Shown here piece by piece: positions 16,331 to 25,659 of a DNA stretch of 40,952 bases (positions are counted from its first letter, which is position 1; the number at the start of each line of letters is the position of its first letter). The notes beneath the pieces were generated by a model that did no database searches, was not told where the DNA came from, and saw only the letters and a list, made by a program, of their open reading frames with translations. Both the position numbers and the translations under genes were made by a program. This stretch comes from Burkholderiales bacterium (GTDB lineage: Bacteria; Pseudomonadota; Gammaproteobacteria; Burkholderiales; Burkholderiaceae_C), in assembly GCA_003152055.1 (NCBI GenBank), contig PLZH01000227.1:5578-46529 (forward strand), read 5' to 3'.

Positions 16331-18132
16331 GCGCATCGCCGGCCTTTCCCGCGGCGCTCACCGACACGCGCGCCTTCGCCATCGCCCGGGCCATGCTCGA
16401 AGGGTTCGATCGCCACTACCGGCTCTTTCGCCAGGCAAGCGCCGAGGCGCAGCGGCGCTTCGAAACGGCCGACTGGCAGGGCCAGCAGCGGGCCCAGGCG
16501 CAGCGCATCGAGTACTACGACACGCGCGTTGCCGAAGCGACGAAGCGGCTGCAGAGCGAGTTCGAGGCGGCGACCTTGCCGATGGACGTCTGGCAGCAGG
16601 TCAAGCTGCACTACATCGGCCTGCTCATCGATCACTACCAGCCGGAGCTGGCGGAGACGTTCTTCAACTCGGTGACGACGAAGATCCTGGACCGCAGCTA
16701 CTTCCACAACGATTTCATCTTCGTGCGCCCGGCCGTCTCGACCGAATACATCGAGAACGACGAGCCGGCGGCGCAGCCGACCTATCGCGCCTACTACCCG
16801 ACCCGCGAGACGCTGCGCGAGACGTGGCTGCGCATCGTCTTCAACTTCCAGCTCGAGCGCGAGTTCGAGAACCTGAGCCGCGACGTCGGCTTCGTCATGG
16901 AGGCGGTGGGCGAGCAGCTCGGCGATGCGCAGCTGCGGGCCAATTTCCAGGTCCAGGTGCTGTCGTCGCTCTTCTTTCGCAACAAGGGCGCCTACGTCGT
17001 CGGCAAGATCATCAACGGCTTCCAGGAGACGCCGTTCGCCCTGCCGATCTTGCACGGCCGCTCGGGAAAGCTGGTGATCGACGCGGCGCTCTTCGGCGAA
17101 GACGACCTGCAGCTCGTCTTCAGCTTCGCGCGGGCCTATTTCATGGTGGCGATGGAGGTGCCTTCGGCCTACGTGCACTTCCTGCGCTCGCTGATGCCGC
17201 GCAAATCCCGCTCCGAGCTCTACAACGCGCTCGGCTTGCAGAAGCAGGGCAAGAACCTCTTCTATCGCGATTTCCTGATGCATACGCGGCATTCGTCCGA
17301 CAAGTTCCGCGTCGCGCCAGGCATCAAGGGCATGGTGATGCTGGTGTTCGACCTGCCGAGCTTTCCCTATGTCTTCAAGGTCATCAAGGATTTCTTTCCG
17401 GCGCAGAAGGACACGACGCGCGAGCAGATCCAGGGCAAGTACCTACTCGTCAAGCAGCACGACCGCGTCGGCCGCATGGCCGACACGCTCGAGTACAGCA
17501 ACGTCGCCTTCCCGCGCCACCGCTTCGGCGACGAGCTCGTCGCCGAGCTGAAACATTTCTGCCCGAGCCTCGTCGAGGAAGACGGCGACACGCTCGTCAT
17601 CCGCCATGTCTATATCGAGCGGCGCATGATCCCGCTCAACATCTACCTGCAGGATGCGACGCCCGAGCAGACCGAAGCGGCCGTCGTCGAATACGGCAAT
17701 GCGATCAAGGACTTGGTGCGCGCCAACATCTTTCCCGGCGACATGCTGTGGAAGAACTTCGGCGTGACGCGCCACGGCAAGGTCGTCTTCTACGACTACG
17801 ACGAGATCGAATACCTCACTGCCTGCAATTTCCGCAAGGTGCCCGAGGCGAGGAACGAAGAGGAAGAGATGTCGGCCGAGGTCTGGTATCCGGTCGGCCC
17901 GAAAGACGTGTTTCCCGAGACCTTCGGCCCGTTCCTGCTCGGCAATCCCGGGGTGCGCAACGTGTTCATGGCGCACCATGCCGATCTGCTCGACGCCGCA
18001 TTCTGGCAAGGCCACAAGGAACGCCTCCTTGCCGGCTACGTGCATGATGTGTTTCCGTACGAAGCGAACAAGCGCTTCGAGAACCGGCGCGCCGCTTCGG
18101 CGGTGGTCGAGCCGGATGCATTGACAGTCTGA
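16327..18132 (+). CDS. aceK: isocitrate dehydrogenase kinase/phosphatase
   Basis: Bifunctional enzyme that phosphorylates and dephosphorylates isocitrate dehydrogenase, switching carbon between TCA cycle and glyoxylate shunt. The 601-residue protein shows the family blocks [34 protein letters not shown], the kinase-like [21 protein letters not shown] (about 478-498) and [22 protein letters not shown]. Length agrees with E. coli AceK (578). In E. coli aceK follows aceBA; here it follows a LiuR-type regulator and precedes acyl-CoA genes, which fits control by acetyl-CoA-yielding growth. GTG start, four-base overlap with the upstream gene. Confidence 0.96.
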   Translation: MSASPAFPAALTDTRAFAIARAMLEGFDRHYRLFRQASAEAQRRFETADWQGQQRAQAQRIEYYDTRVAEATKRLQSEFEAATLPMDVWQQVKLHYIGLLIDHYQPELAETFFNSVTTKILDRSYFHNDFIFVRPAVSTEYIENDEPAAQPTYRAYYPTRETLRETWLRIVFNFQLEREFENLSRDVGFVMEAVGEQLGDAQLRANFQVQVLSSLFFRNKGAYVVGKIINGFQETPFALPILHGRSGKLVIDAALFGEDDLQLVFSFARAYFMVAMEVPSAYVHFLRSLMPRKSRSELYNALGLQKQGKNLFYRDFLMHTRHSSDKFRVAPGIKGMVMLVFDLPSFPYVFKVIKDFFPAQKDTTREQIQGKYLLVKQHDRVGRMADTLEYSNVAFPRHRFGDELVAELKHFCPSLVEEDGDTLVIRHVYIERRMIPLNIYLQDATPEQTEAAVVEYGNAIKDLVRANIFPGDMLWKNFGVTRHGKVVFYDYDEIEYLTACNFRKVPEARNEEEEMSAEVWYPVGPKDVFPETFGPFLLGNPGVRNVFMAHHADLLDAAFWQGHKERLLAGYVHDVFPYEANKRFENRRAASAVVEPDALTV

Positions 18133-18152
18133 TCCCATCGAAAGGAGCCACC

Positions 18153-19331
18153 ATGGCCGATCCCATCGTCATCGTTTCCGCCGCCCGCACGCCGATCGGC
18201 GGCATGCTCGGAGACTTCAGCGCGCTCGCCGCGCACCAGCTTGGCGCCGTCGCCATCAAGGCGGCGGTCGAGCGGGCCGGGGTCACCGGCGACGCAGTCA
18301 GCGAGGTTCTGATGGGCAACTGCCTCATAGCCGGCCAGGGCCAGGCGCCGGCGCGCCAGGCCGCGCTCGGCGCCGGGTTGCCGCCGTCGGCCGGCGCCGT
18401 GACGCTCTCGAAGATGTGCGGTTCGGGCATGCGCGCCATGATGTTCGCGAACGACATGCTGAAGGCCGAGAGCGCCGAGATCGTCGTCGCCGGCGGCATG
18501 GAGAGCATGACCAACGCGCCGCACCTGACCTACGTGAGGAAGGGCATTCGCTACGGCGCGGCGCAGCTCTACGACCACATGGCGATCGACGGCCTCGAGG
18601 ACGCCTACGACCGCGGCCGCGCCATGGGCGTTTTCGCCGAGGAATGCGTCGACAAGTACAAGTTCACGCGCGAGGCGATGGACCGCTTCGCGATCATGTC
18701 GACCGAGCGCTCGAAGAAGGCCAACGAAGACGGCAGCTTCGACTGGGAAATGGCGCCGGTGAGCGTGCCCGCAAAGGGCGGCGAGACGGTGATCAAGTTC
18801 GACGAGCAGCCGTTCAAGGCCAGGCTCGACAAGATCCCGGGCCTGAAGCCCGCGTTCAAGAAAGACGGCGCGATCACCGCCGCCACGTCGTCGAGCATCT
18901 CCGACGGCGCCGCGGCCCTCGTGCTGATGCGCGAATCGACGGCGGCTCGCCTGGGCTCGAAGCCGATCGCACGCATCGTCGCGCACTCGGTGCACGCGCA
19001 GGCGCCGAACTGGTTCACGACGGCGCCGGTCGGCGCGATCGAGAAGGTGCTGAAGAGGGCGGGCTGGGCGGCGAAGGACGTCGATCTCTGGGAAGTCAAC
19101 GAGGCTTTCGCCGCGGTGACGATGGCGGCGATGACCGAGTTCAAGCTGGCGCACGAGATCGTCAACGTGCACGGCGGTGCGGTCGCGCTCGGCCATCCGA
19201 TCGGCGCGAGCGGCGCCCGCATCGTCGTCACGCTGCTCGGCGCCTTGCGGCAGGCCGGCAAGAAGAAGGGCATCGCAGCGCTGTGTATCGGCGGCGGCGA
19301 AGCGACGGCGATGGCCGTCGAGATGCTCTGA
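18153..19331 (+). CDS. acetyl-CoA C-acyltransferase (thiolase)
   Basis: Thiolase of the biosynthetic/degradative acetoacetyl-CoA type, 392 residues, cytoplasmic. Catalytic residues are C89 (SKMCGSGM), H348 (GHPIGASG) and C378 (CIGGGEA). Length and sequence fit AtoB/PhaA-like acetyl-CoA acetyltransferases. A clear ribosome binding site AAAGGAG lies before the ATG, 20 bases after aceK. With the HMG-CoA lyase further down the run it would complete conversion of leucine or ketone-body carbon to acetyl-CoA. Whether it also acts on longer 3-ketoacyl-CoA is open. Confidence 0.93.
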   Translation: MADPIVIVSAARTPIGGMLGDFSALAAHQLGAVAIKAAVERAGVTGDAVSEVLMGNCLIAGQGQAPARQAALGAGLPPSAGAVTLSKMCGSGMRAMMFANDMLKAESAEIVVAGGMESMTNAPHLTYVRKGIRYGAAQLYDHMAIDGLEDAYDRGRAMGVFAEECVDKYKFTREAMDRFAIMSTERSKKANEDGSFDWEMAPVSVPAKGGETVIKFDEQPFKARLDKIPGLKPAFKKDGAITAATSSSISDGAAALVLMRESTAARLGSKPIARIVAHSVHAQAPNWFTTAPVGAIEKVLKRAGWAAKDVDLWEVNEAFAAVTMAAMTEFKLAHEIVNVHGGAVALGHPIGASGARIVVTLLGALRQAGKKKGIAALCIGGGEATAMAVEML

Positions 19332-19353
19332 TCGGTGCCACGGCCCGGCGGCG

Positions 19354-19995
19354 ATGTTCGGCACGCACGGCCTCGCGCTCTTCGCGCTGACGGTGCTCGT
19401 CGTCAACGCGACGCCGGGCGTCGACCTGATGTTCATGTTGACGCGGACCTTGCAGCAGGGCGTGCGCGGCGGCTTGGCCGCGGCGCTCGGCATCGCCGCC
19501 GGCTGCGTCCTGCATACGCTGGCCGCGAGCTTCGGCCTCGCCGCCTTGCTGGCCGCATCGGCCGCCGCCTTCACGGCGTTGAAGTGGGTCGGTGCTGCCT
19601 ATCTCGCCTGGCTTTCGATCGGCATGCTGCGTGACGCCGCCGCGAAGTCCTCGGCTGCCTCGGCCGCACCTGCTCTTGCGCCAGCGACAAGCCTCAGGAG
19701 GACTTTCCGCCAGGCTCTCTTCACCAACGCGCTCAATCCGAAGGTCGCGATCTTCTTCCTGGCCCTGCTGCCGCAGTTCATCGACGCCGCGGCGCCGAAC
19801 AAGACGGCGGCCTTCCTCTTCCTCGGCGCGTGGTTCATCGCCCAGAGCCTTTTGTTCCTGACCCTGTTCGCGTGGCTCGTCGCGCCGTTGCGGCGCTGGC
19901 GGCCATCGGGCGCCTGGCGGCGCTCGCTGCAGGCGAGCGGCGGCCTCCTCTTCGCCGGCCTCGCGGCGCGGCTGGCACTCGCCGAGCGGCCATGA
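19354..19995 (+). CDS. LysE/RhtB-family amino acid exporter
   Basis: Inner-membrane exporter of about six helices, 213 residues. Family marks are the N-terminal NATPGVDLMFMLTRTL (NPGP-like motif), G-rich second helix GGLAAALGIAAGC, and FTNALNPKVAIFFLALLPQF. Substrates in this family are amino acids or related metabolites such as homoserine, threonine or leucine; a role in exporting branched-chain amino acids would suit the neighbourhood but is not shown. Start is the ATG at 19354, 22 bases after the thiolase. Stop overlaps the next gene by four bases. Confidence 0.88.
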   Translation: MFGTHGLALFALTVLVVNATPGVDLMFMLTRTLQQGVRGGLAAALGIAAGCVLHTLAASFGLAALLAASAAAFTALKWVGAAYLAWLSIGMLRDAAAKSSAASAAPALAPATSLRRTFRQALFTNALNPKVAIFFLALLPQFIDAAAPNKTAAFLFLGAWFIAQSLLFLTLFAWLVAPLRRWRPSGAWRRSLQASGGLLFAGLAARLALAERP

Positions 19996-20657
19996 AGGTT
20001 CTCGTCATCGGCGCTTCGCGCGGCATCGGCCACGAGTTCGTGCGCCAGTACCGAGAAGCCGGCGACGCGGTGACCGCGAGCGCGAGAGACGACGCCGGCC
20101 TCGAGCGCCTGCGCCGGCTCGGCGCGACGCCGATCCGTCTCGACGTTGCCGATACGGCCAGCGCCTCGGGCCTGGCCTGGCAGATCGACGGCGGCGGCTT
20201 CGATGTCGGCATCGTCAATGCCGGCGTGTCGGCAGCCAGCGGCGCCGGGTTGACGGCGCCGACCGAAGACGATTTCGACCGCGTCATGCGAACCAACGTG
20301 CTCGGGCCGATGCGCGTCATCCCGCAGATCGTCGAGGCGCTTGCGCCGGGCGGCAGGATCGCCGTGCTGTCGTCGCGCATGGGCTCGATCGGCAGTCGCA
20401 CGAGCGCGGGCAGCTCGCTCTATCGCGCTTCCAAGGCGGCGCTGAACTCGGTCGTCAAGGATGCCTCGCTTGCGTTCGTCGGCCGCGCCGTCTGCATCAG
20501 TTTTCATCCCGGCTGGGTTCGCACCGACATGGGCGGATCGGGCGCCGACATCGATGTCGCGACGAGCGTATCGGGAATGCGCCGCGTCATCGCCGGCCTC
20601 GTGCCCGGCGACAGCGGCGGCTTCTTCGACTACGACGGGAAGGTCATCCCGTGGTGA
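19992..20657 (+). CDS. short-chain dehydrogenase/reductase
   Basis: NAD(P)-dependent SDR of 221 residues. The Rossmann motif GASRGIG is at 7-13, the adenine-side LDVAD at 51-55, NAG at 77-79, and the catalytic Y145-X3-K149 (LYRASKAAL) with Ser at about 128. The short form with few insertions resembles the C-factor/CsgA-like subgroup. Substrate unknown; a 3-hydroxyacyl-CoA or aldehyde substrate is possible from context. ATGA overlap with the exporter. Confidence 0.88.
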   Translation: MKVLVIGASRGIGHEFVRQYREAGDAVTASARDDAGLERLRRLGATPIRLDVADTASASGLAWQIDGGGFDVGIVNAGVSAASGAGLTAPTEDDFDRVMRTNVLGPMRVIPQIVEALAPGGRIAVLSSRMGSIGSRTSAGSSLYRASKAALNSVVKDASLAFVGRAVCISFHPGWVRTDMGGSGADIDVATSVSGMRRVIAGLVPGDSGGFFDYDGKVIPW

Positions 20658-21124
20658 GCCGGACGGCGGTCGTGCCGGCGCATGTCGGCGAGACCTTCAC
20701 GAAGCGCGTGCGCCTGCGTGAAGAAGAGATTTCCGCATTCGCGTCGTCGGTGCAGGACCGCAACCCGCTGCATCACGACCTCGCCGTCGCGCGTGCCGCC
20801 GGCTATCCCGGGCTGATCGCCAGCGGCACGCACATCGGCAGCATCTTGATGGCGTTGACCGCGACCCACTTCGCGCGGCCGCTCGAAGATGGCACGCCGC
20901 GCAACGGCCTCGGCATGGGCTTCGACATCCGGTTTCGCGCCGTCGTTCTGGCCGGCGAGGACATCGATCTGCGCTGGATCGTGACTGGCCTCGAACGCAA
21001 GGACCGCCTCGCCGGCTGGATCGCGCAACTCGAGGGCGAGGCGCGCTCCTTGCGCGGCGTGCTGCTGAGCGCGACCGGAACGCTGCTGCTTCGCCTCGGC
21101 GTGCGCCACGAGGCGGCCGCATGA
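20651..21124 (+). CDS. MaoC-like (R)-specific enoyl-CoA hydratase
   Basis: Single hot-dog-fold MaoC protein of 157 residues. The hydratase dyad D36 and H41 sits in DRNPLHHD, followed by the GYPGLIASGTHIGS block typical of R-hydratases. It hydrates trans-2-enoyl-CoA to the (R)-3-hydroxyacyl-CoA, a step feeding beta-oxidation or polyhydroxyalkanoate synthesis. Two consecutive GTG codons (20651 and 20654) can start it; the second gives a GTGA overlap with the SDR stop. The next gene begins 28 bases on. Confidence 0.85.
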   Translation: MVSRTAVVPAHVGETFTKRVRLREEEISAFASSVQDRNPLHHDLAVARAAGYPGLIASGTHIGSILMALTATHFARPLEDGTPRNGLGMGFDIRFRAVVLAGEDIDLRWIVTGLERKDRLAGWIAQLEGEARSLRGVLLSATGTLLLRLGVRHEAAA

Positions 21125-21152
21125 AGCCGAACGATTCGCGGGCGAGGCCTCC

Positions 21153-22286
21153 ATGCTGCTGAGCGCCGATCATCGTGCCGTGCAGGAGGCCGTGCGCGTC
21201 TACGTGCACGACCGCCTCTTGCCGAACGCGGCGCGCTGGGACAAGGAAGCGCACTTTCCGAAGGCCGAGCTGCAAGGACTCGCGGCACTCGGCTGCTGCG
21301 GCGTCGCCGTGCCGCCCGAATACGATGGCGCCGGGCTCGACTATCTGGCGCTCGCCGTCATCCTCGAGGAAATCGCCGCCGGCGACGGCGCCACCTCGAC
21401 CATCGTCAGCGTCAACAACTGCCCGGTCTGCTCGATTCTCATGGCCTGGGCGAACGAGGCGCAGAAGGAGCGCTGGCTGAAACCGCTGGCGCGCGGCGAG
21501 CTGCTCGGCGCCTTCTGCCTGACCGAGCCGCATGTCGGGTCGCAGGCCGATGGGCTGAAGACGACGGCGGTTCGCGACGGCGCCGGCTACGTGCTGAACG
21601 GCGTCAAGCAGTTCGTCACCAGCGGCAAGAACGGCGACGTGGCGATCGTCATGGCCGTCACCGACAAGGCGGCCGGCAAGCGCGGCATCAGCGCCTTCAT
21701 CGTGCCGACGGCGACGCCCGGCTATCTTGTCGCGCGCCTCGAACACAAGCTCGGCCAGCATGCGAGCGACACGGCGCAGATCGTGTTCGAGAACTGTCGC
21801 GTTCCGGCGCAGAACCTGATCGGCGAAGAAGGCCAGGGTTTGAAGATCGCGCTCTCCGGCCTCGAAGGCGGGCGCATCGGCATCGGCGCGCAGTCGATCG
21901 GCATGGCGCGCGCCGCCTTCGACGCTGCGCTCGCCTACTCGAAGGAACGCGTCGCCTTCGGCAAGCCGATCTTCGAGCACCAGGCCGTGCAGTTCCGCCT
22001 CGCCGCGATGGCGACGCAGATCGAGGCGGCGCGCCAGATCGTTCACCACGCGGCGAGCCTCAAGGACGCGGGGCGGCCCTGCATCAAGGAAGCGGCGATG
22101 GGCAAGCTCTTCGCCAGCGAGATGGCCGAGCGCGTCTGCAGCGACGCGATCCAGATCTTCGGCGGCTACGGCTACGTCGCCGACTTTCCCGTCGAAAGGA
22201 TCTACCGTGACGTTCGCGTCTGCCAGATCTACGAAGGCACCTCCGACGTGCAGAAGATGCTCATCGCACGGGCCCTGGCGCCATGA
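21153..22286 (+). CDS. acyl-CoA dehydrogenase (short/branched-chain type)
   Basis: FAD enzyme of 377 residues that makes trans-2-enoyl-CoA and passes electrons to ETF. Visible are FCLTEPHVGSQA (121-132, substrate/FAD loop), the RIGIGAQSIG helix, AYSKERVAFGKPI, QIFGGYGYVADFPVERIYRDVRV, and the catalytic base E361 in IYEGTSDVQK, the position used by short-chain and isobutyryl-CoA dehydrogenases. It therefore differs from the second dehydrogenase at 24511, whose base is in the helix-G position. The exact chain length or branching of the substrate cannot be read. Its stop overlaps the Kelch gene (ATGA). Confidence 0.92.
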   Translation: MLLSADHRAVQEAVRVYVHDRLLPNAARWDKEAHFPKAELQGLAALGCCGVAVPPEYDGAGLDYLALAVILEEIAAGDGATSTIVSVNNCPVCSILMAWANEAQKERWLKPLARGELLGAFCLTEPHVGSQADGLKTTAVRDGAGYVLNGVKQFVTSGKNGDVAIVMAVTDKAAGKRGISAFIVPTATPGYLVARLEHKLGQHASDTAQIVFENCRVPAQNLIGEEGQGLKIALSGLEGGRIGIGAQSIGMARAAFDAALAYSKERVAFGKPIFEHQAVQFRLAAMATQIEAARQIVHHAASLKDAGRPCIKEAAMGKLFASEMAERVCSDAIQIFGGYGYVADFPVERIYRDVRVCQIYEGTSDVQKMLIARALAP

Positions 22287-23293
22287 GCCTGCAGCTTCGC
22301 TTGCGTTCTCGCGCGTCGTCGATACGACTCGCCGCAGTCCTTGGCATGGCGATGGCGTTCGCCATCGACGCGGGCGCCGCCGTGGCCGCGTCGTCGAGCG
22401 CGGCGCCGGCAACCTTGTGGAGCGAGGCACCCGCCATGCTGCACGCGCGCGCCGCGCACGCTGTTGTCTTGACCGGCGATGCCTTGTTCGCGCTCGGCGG
22501 AACGGGTGCCGGCGGCCGGCCGGTCCTCGAGGTGGAACGCTTCGACGGCAGGCGCTGGCAGGCCGAGACCGTGCTGCCCGGGCGCGGTCTCAATGCGCCG
22601 GCGGCGGCCGTCGTCGGCCGGCGCATCTATTTGATCGGCGGCTTCGACATGGCGACCAACGTGCCGACCGATCGGGTCAGCGTCTACGACCTCGACACGC
22701 ATCGCTGGAGCGAAGCGGCGCCCTTGCCGGCGCCGCGCGGCGGCCACGCGGCGGCGGTGCTCGACGGGACGATCCACGTCGTCGGCGGCGGCAACTCGGT
22801 CTCGACGATCGCCGACCCCGATGCGTTCGATCCGGCCGCCGGCCGCTGGACCCGGCTGGCGCCCTTGCCACGCGCCGAAGGCAGCCCGGCAGCGCTGGCG
22901 CACGGCGGCAAGCTCTACGCGATCGGCGGGCGCAGCGGCCCGTCCGACTTCGGCGAAGTCTACCTCCACGATACGAGCAGGGACACGTGGGCCAGCGGCC
23001 CGCCGATCGAGCCGCGCGGCACCGCCGGCGCCGCGGAATGGTGCGGTGCGATCCTTCTCTTCGGTGGTGAGTCGCAGGCGCTCGGCAAGAGCCTTGCGAG
23101 CGCGCTCCGGCTCGACCCTTTGGGCGCGCGATGGCAGGCGGTCGAGCCGATGCCGACGGCGCGCAACTTCGCGCGCGCGGTGCGCCTCGGCGATTCGGTC
23201 TACGTCGTCGGCGGCGATCCCGACGCCGGCAACAGTCACGGCGCCGAGGGTAGCGCCGTCGTCGAGCGCCGACGCGACGATTGCACGGGCTGA
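22283..23293 (+). CDS. exported Kelch-repeat propeller protein
   Basis: A 336-residue protein with a Sec-type signal (Arg-rich start, hydrophobic 16-35, Ala-rich cleavage region AAVAAS near 36). Six Kelch blades follow, each marked by a Gly-Gly doublet (72, 119, 168, 215, 261, 310) and downstream Tyr/Trp, so the propeller is probably six-bladed and periplasmic or lipid-free secreted. Kelch proteins of this sort bind ligands or carry sialate mutarotase-like activity, but no catalytic set is recognised. Odd for its place: it is translationally coupled to a cytoplasmic acyl-CoA dehydrogenase. Confidence 0.8.
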   Translation: MSLQLRLRSRASSIRLAAVLGMAMAFAIDAGAAVAASSSAAPATLWSEAPAMLHARAAHAVVLTGDALFALGGTGAGGRPVLEVERFDGRRWQAETVLPGRGLNAPAAAVVGRRIYLIGGFDMATNVPTDRVSVYDLDTHRWSEAAPLPAPRGGHAAAVLDGTIHVVGGGNSVSTIADPDAFDPAAGRWTRLAPLPRAEGSPAALAHGGKLYAIGGRSGPSDFGEVYLHDTSRDTWASGPPIEPRGTAGAAEWCGAILLFGGESQALGKSLASALRLDPLGARWQAVEPMPTARNFARAVRLGDSVYVVGGDPDAGNSHGAEGSAVVERRRDDCTG

Positions 23294-23315
23294 AGTGGCG
23301 CAGTAGCCTTTGGCC

Positions 23316-23921
23316 ATGCAAAAGACCGCGATCGATTTCTACTTCGACTTCTCGTCGCCTTACTCGTACATCGCTTCGGAATGGATCGAAGCCCTCGCGG
23401 CACGGCACGGCCGCACCGTGAGCTGGAAGGCGATCCTGCTCGGCGTCACCTTCCAGGCGGCCGAGCTGAGAAGCCCCGTCAGCCACCCGATCAAGCGCGA
23501 ATACTCGCTGCTCGATTTCGAGCGCTCGGCGCGTTTTGCCGGCGTGCCGTTCAAGCTGCCGGAGAAGTTTCCGATTGCGACGCAGAACGCGGCGCGCCTG
23601 TTTTGGTGGCTGCACGACAAGGCCGCCACTTCGGCGGCGAGCTGGGCGCGGCACGCGCTGCGCCGTTACTTCACGCGCGGGATCGATCTTTCCGATGCGG
23701 CGAGTCTGAAGATGCTCGCCGTCGAGTTCGGCATCGACGCCGGCGAAGCCGAGTCGGTGTGGAGCGACCCGCGCTGGAAAGCGCGGCTCAAGGAAGTGTG
23801 CGACCAGGCTGTCGCGCACGGCGTCTTCGGTGCGCCCTTCTTCTTCGTCGACGGCGAGCCTTTCTGGGGCAACGACCGGCGCGCCCAGATCGAGCGCTGG
23901 CTCGAGAGCGGCCCGTTTTAG
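23316..23921 (+). CDS. DsbA-fold 2-hydroxychromene-2-carboxylate isomerase family protein
   Basis: A 201-residue thioredoxin-like protein of the kappa-class glutathione transferase/HCCA isomerase group. The active-site segment is DFSSPYSYIASE with Ser14 in place of the DsbA Cys pair, and the C-terminal block GVFGAPFFFVDGEPFWGNDR is diagnostic. No Cys-X-X-Cys and no signal peptide, so a cytosolic glutathione-dependent isomerase or transferase rather than a disulfide enzyme. The ATG at 23316 is taken; a TTG two codons upstream is possible. Aromatic substrates such as in naphthalene breakdown are known for one member, but many members stand near acyl-CoA genes as here. Confidence 0.85.
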   Translation: MQKTAIDFYFDFSSPYSYIASEWIEALAARHGRTVSWKAILLGVTFQAAELRSPVSHPIKREYSLLDFERSARFAGVPFKLPEKFPIATQNAARLFWWLHDKAATSAASWARHALRRYFTRGIDLSDAASLKMLAVEFGIDAGEAESVWSDPRWKARLKEVCDQAVAHGVFGAPFFFVDGEPFWGNDRRAQIERWLESGPF

Positions 23922-23944
23922 GCCTTGCTTGACGAGGAGAGCAC

Positions 23945-24514
23945 GTGGATCTGCTCGGCTTTCTGCGCACCCAGGTTCACGCCAACCGGCTCGCCAACCA
24001 TCGCCTCCATCACGCGATGCGCACCCTTTCGCGCGAGGAGTACCACGCGCCGCGCACGAGCTTCTTTGCGAGCCTGGCGAAGACGCTCGACCACATCCTC
24101 GCCGTCGACCTCTACTACCTCGCCGCCCTGCACGGCGAGGCCGACATGGAGCGGCAGTGGCGCGCCGCGCCGAAGTGCGAGACGGTCGCCGACCTCGCCT
24201 TCGCCCAGGCCGCGGCCGACACGCGCTTCGTCGCCCACGTCGGCGCACTGGCGCCGCAAGCGCTCGAGGAGGTGATCGAGCTCGATCGCGGCGAAGGCAG
24301 GGTGCAGCGCGAGCGGCGCGGCCACGTCATCGCCCACCTGTTGAATCACCAGGTGCATCATCGCGGTCAGGCGCACGCCATGCTCGCCGGAACCGCCGTC
24401 AAGCCGCCGCAGCTCGACGAGTTCCTGATGCCGAGCGAGGCGCATCTGCGCGAGGCGGACGTGAAGGCGGCCGGCTGGACCGAAGCGTCGCTGTTCGGCC
24501 GCGACGGCGAATGA
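23945..24514 (+). CDS. DinB-fold four-helix protein (first copy)
   Basis: A 189-residue DinB/YfiT-like protein. The metal site of the family is complete: H50 (TLDHIL), H135 and H139 (NHQVHHRGQ). Such proteins form four-helix bundles and include thiol-dependent transferases and maleylpyruvate isomerases; most members are uncharacterised. GTG start preceded by GAGGAGA nine to fourteen bases upstream. The stop overlaps the start of an acyl-CoA dehydrogenase by four bases, and a related second copy follows that gene. Confidence 0.82.
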   Translation: MDLLGFLRTQVHANRLANHRLHHAMRTLSREEYHAPRTSFFASLAKTLDHILAVDLYYLAALHGEADMERQWRAAPKCETVADLAFAQAAADTRFVAHVGALAPQALEEVIELDRGEGRVQRERRGHVIAHLLNHQVHHRGQAHAMLAGTAVKPPQLDEFLMPSEAHLREADVKAAGWTEASLFGRDGE

Positions 24515-25659
24515 CATTCATGGAAAGCATCTACCTCACCCCCGTGCACGAATTGCTGCGCGAGCAGGTCGCGCGCTTCGTCGCGCGCGAGGTCGAGCCT
24601 CACGCCCTGGCCTGGGAAGAGGCGGGTCATACGCCGCGCGAAGTCCTTCGCAAGCTTGGCGCTGCCGGCCTGCTCGGCCTCATGTACGACGGTGCCTACG
24701 GCGGCGGCGAAGGCGATGCGCTCACCAATCTCGTGTTCGCAGAGGCGCTGTCGCAATCGACCTTCGGCGGCTTCATCATCACCGTGCTCGTTCACACCGA
24801 CATGGCGAGCCCGCACCTGCACCACGCCGGTACCGCGGCGCAGAAGGCGCGCTACATGCCCGGCGTCACGGCGGGAAAGACGATCACCGCCGTCGGCATC
24901 ACCGAGCCCGGCGCGGGCTCTGACGTCGCCGGCATCCGCACCACGGCGAAGCGCTCTGCCGACGGCAGCGAGTGGGTGTTGAACGGCACCAAGCTCTTCA
25001 TCACCAACGGCGTTCTCGCCGACCTGTACTTTATCGTCGCGAAGACGGGCGAGGGGCGGCACGCGATGTCGATGTTCATCGTTGAGAAGGGCGCGCCGGG
25101 TTTTCGCGTCGGCCGCTCGCTCGAGAAGTCGGGCTGGCTCTCGTCCGACACGGCCGAGTTGGTGTTCGAGGACTGCCGCATTCCGGCGGCTCACCTGCTC
25201 GGCGAGGAGAACCGCGGCTTCTACTCGGTCATGAAGAACTTCCAGACCGAGCGCATCGCCCTCGGTGCGATGGCCATCGGCCACTGCATGCAGGCCCTGA
25301 AGGTGACGCTCGATCACGTCCGCGAGCGCAAGGCCTTCGGCGGCACGCTCTTCGACAAGCAGGCGGTTCGCCAGCGCCTCGCCATGCTCGACGCCAAAGT
25401 GCGCGCGGCACGCTCCTTCATGTACCACTGCGCCTGGCGCGTGACACAGGGACACGACGTCGTGCAGGAAGTCTCGATGCTGAAGGCGCTGACGGGAGAG
25501 CTGGTCAACGAAGTCGTCTCGGGATGCCAGCAGTTCCACGGCGGCATGGGCTACATGCGCGGCACGGTGATCGAGCGCCTCTGGCGCGATGCGAGGGTGC
25601 TCGCGATCGGCGGCGGCGCGACGGAGGTGATGCTCGATGAAGTCGCCAAGCGTTACTGA
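24511..25659 (+). CDS. acyl-CoA dehydrogenase (long-chain/isovaleryl-like active site)
   Basis: A 382-residue FAD dehydrogenase. It has GITEPGAGSDVAGIRTTA (129-146), LVFEDCRIPAAHLLGEENRGF, LDHVRERKAFGGTLFDKQ and QFHGGMGYMRGTVIERLWRDARV. At the usual catalytic site the motif is IGGGATEV, with Gly where the first dehydrogenase has Glu. The likely base is instead E247 in NFQTERIALGA, the helix-G position used by LCAD and isovaleryl-CoA dehydrogenase. It is coupled to DinB genes on both sides: ATGA overlap with the first, and a 23-base overlap with the second. Confidence 0.92.
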   Translation: MTFMESIYLTPVHELLREQVARFVAREVEPHALAWEEAGHTPREVLRKLGAAGLLGLMYDGAYGGGEGDALTNLVFAEALSQSTFGGFIITVLVHTDMASPHLHHAGTAAQKARYMPGVTAGKTITAVGITEPGAGSDVAGIRTTAKRSADGSEWVLNGTKLFITNGVLADLYFIVAKTGEGRHAMSMFIVEKGAPGFRVGRSLEKSGWLSSDTAELVFEDCRIPAAHLLGEENRGFYSVMKNFQTERIALGAMAIGHCMQALKVTLDHVRERKAFGGTLFDKQAVRQRLAMLDAKVRAARSFMYHCAWRVTQGHDVVQEVSMLKALTGELVNEVVSGCQQFHGGMGYMRGTVIERLWRDARVLAIGGGATEVMLDEVAKRY

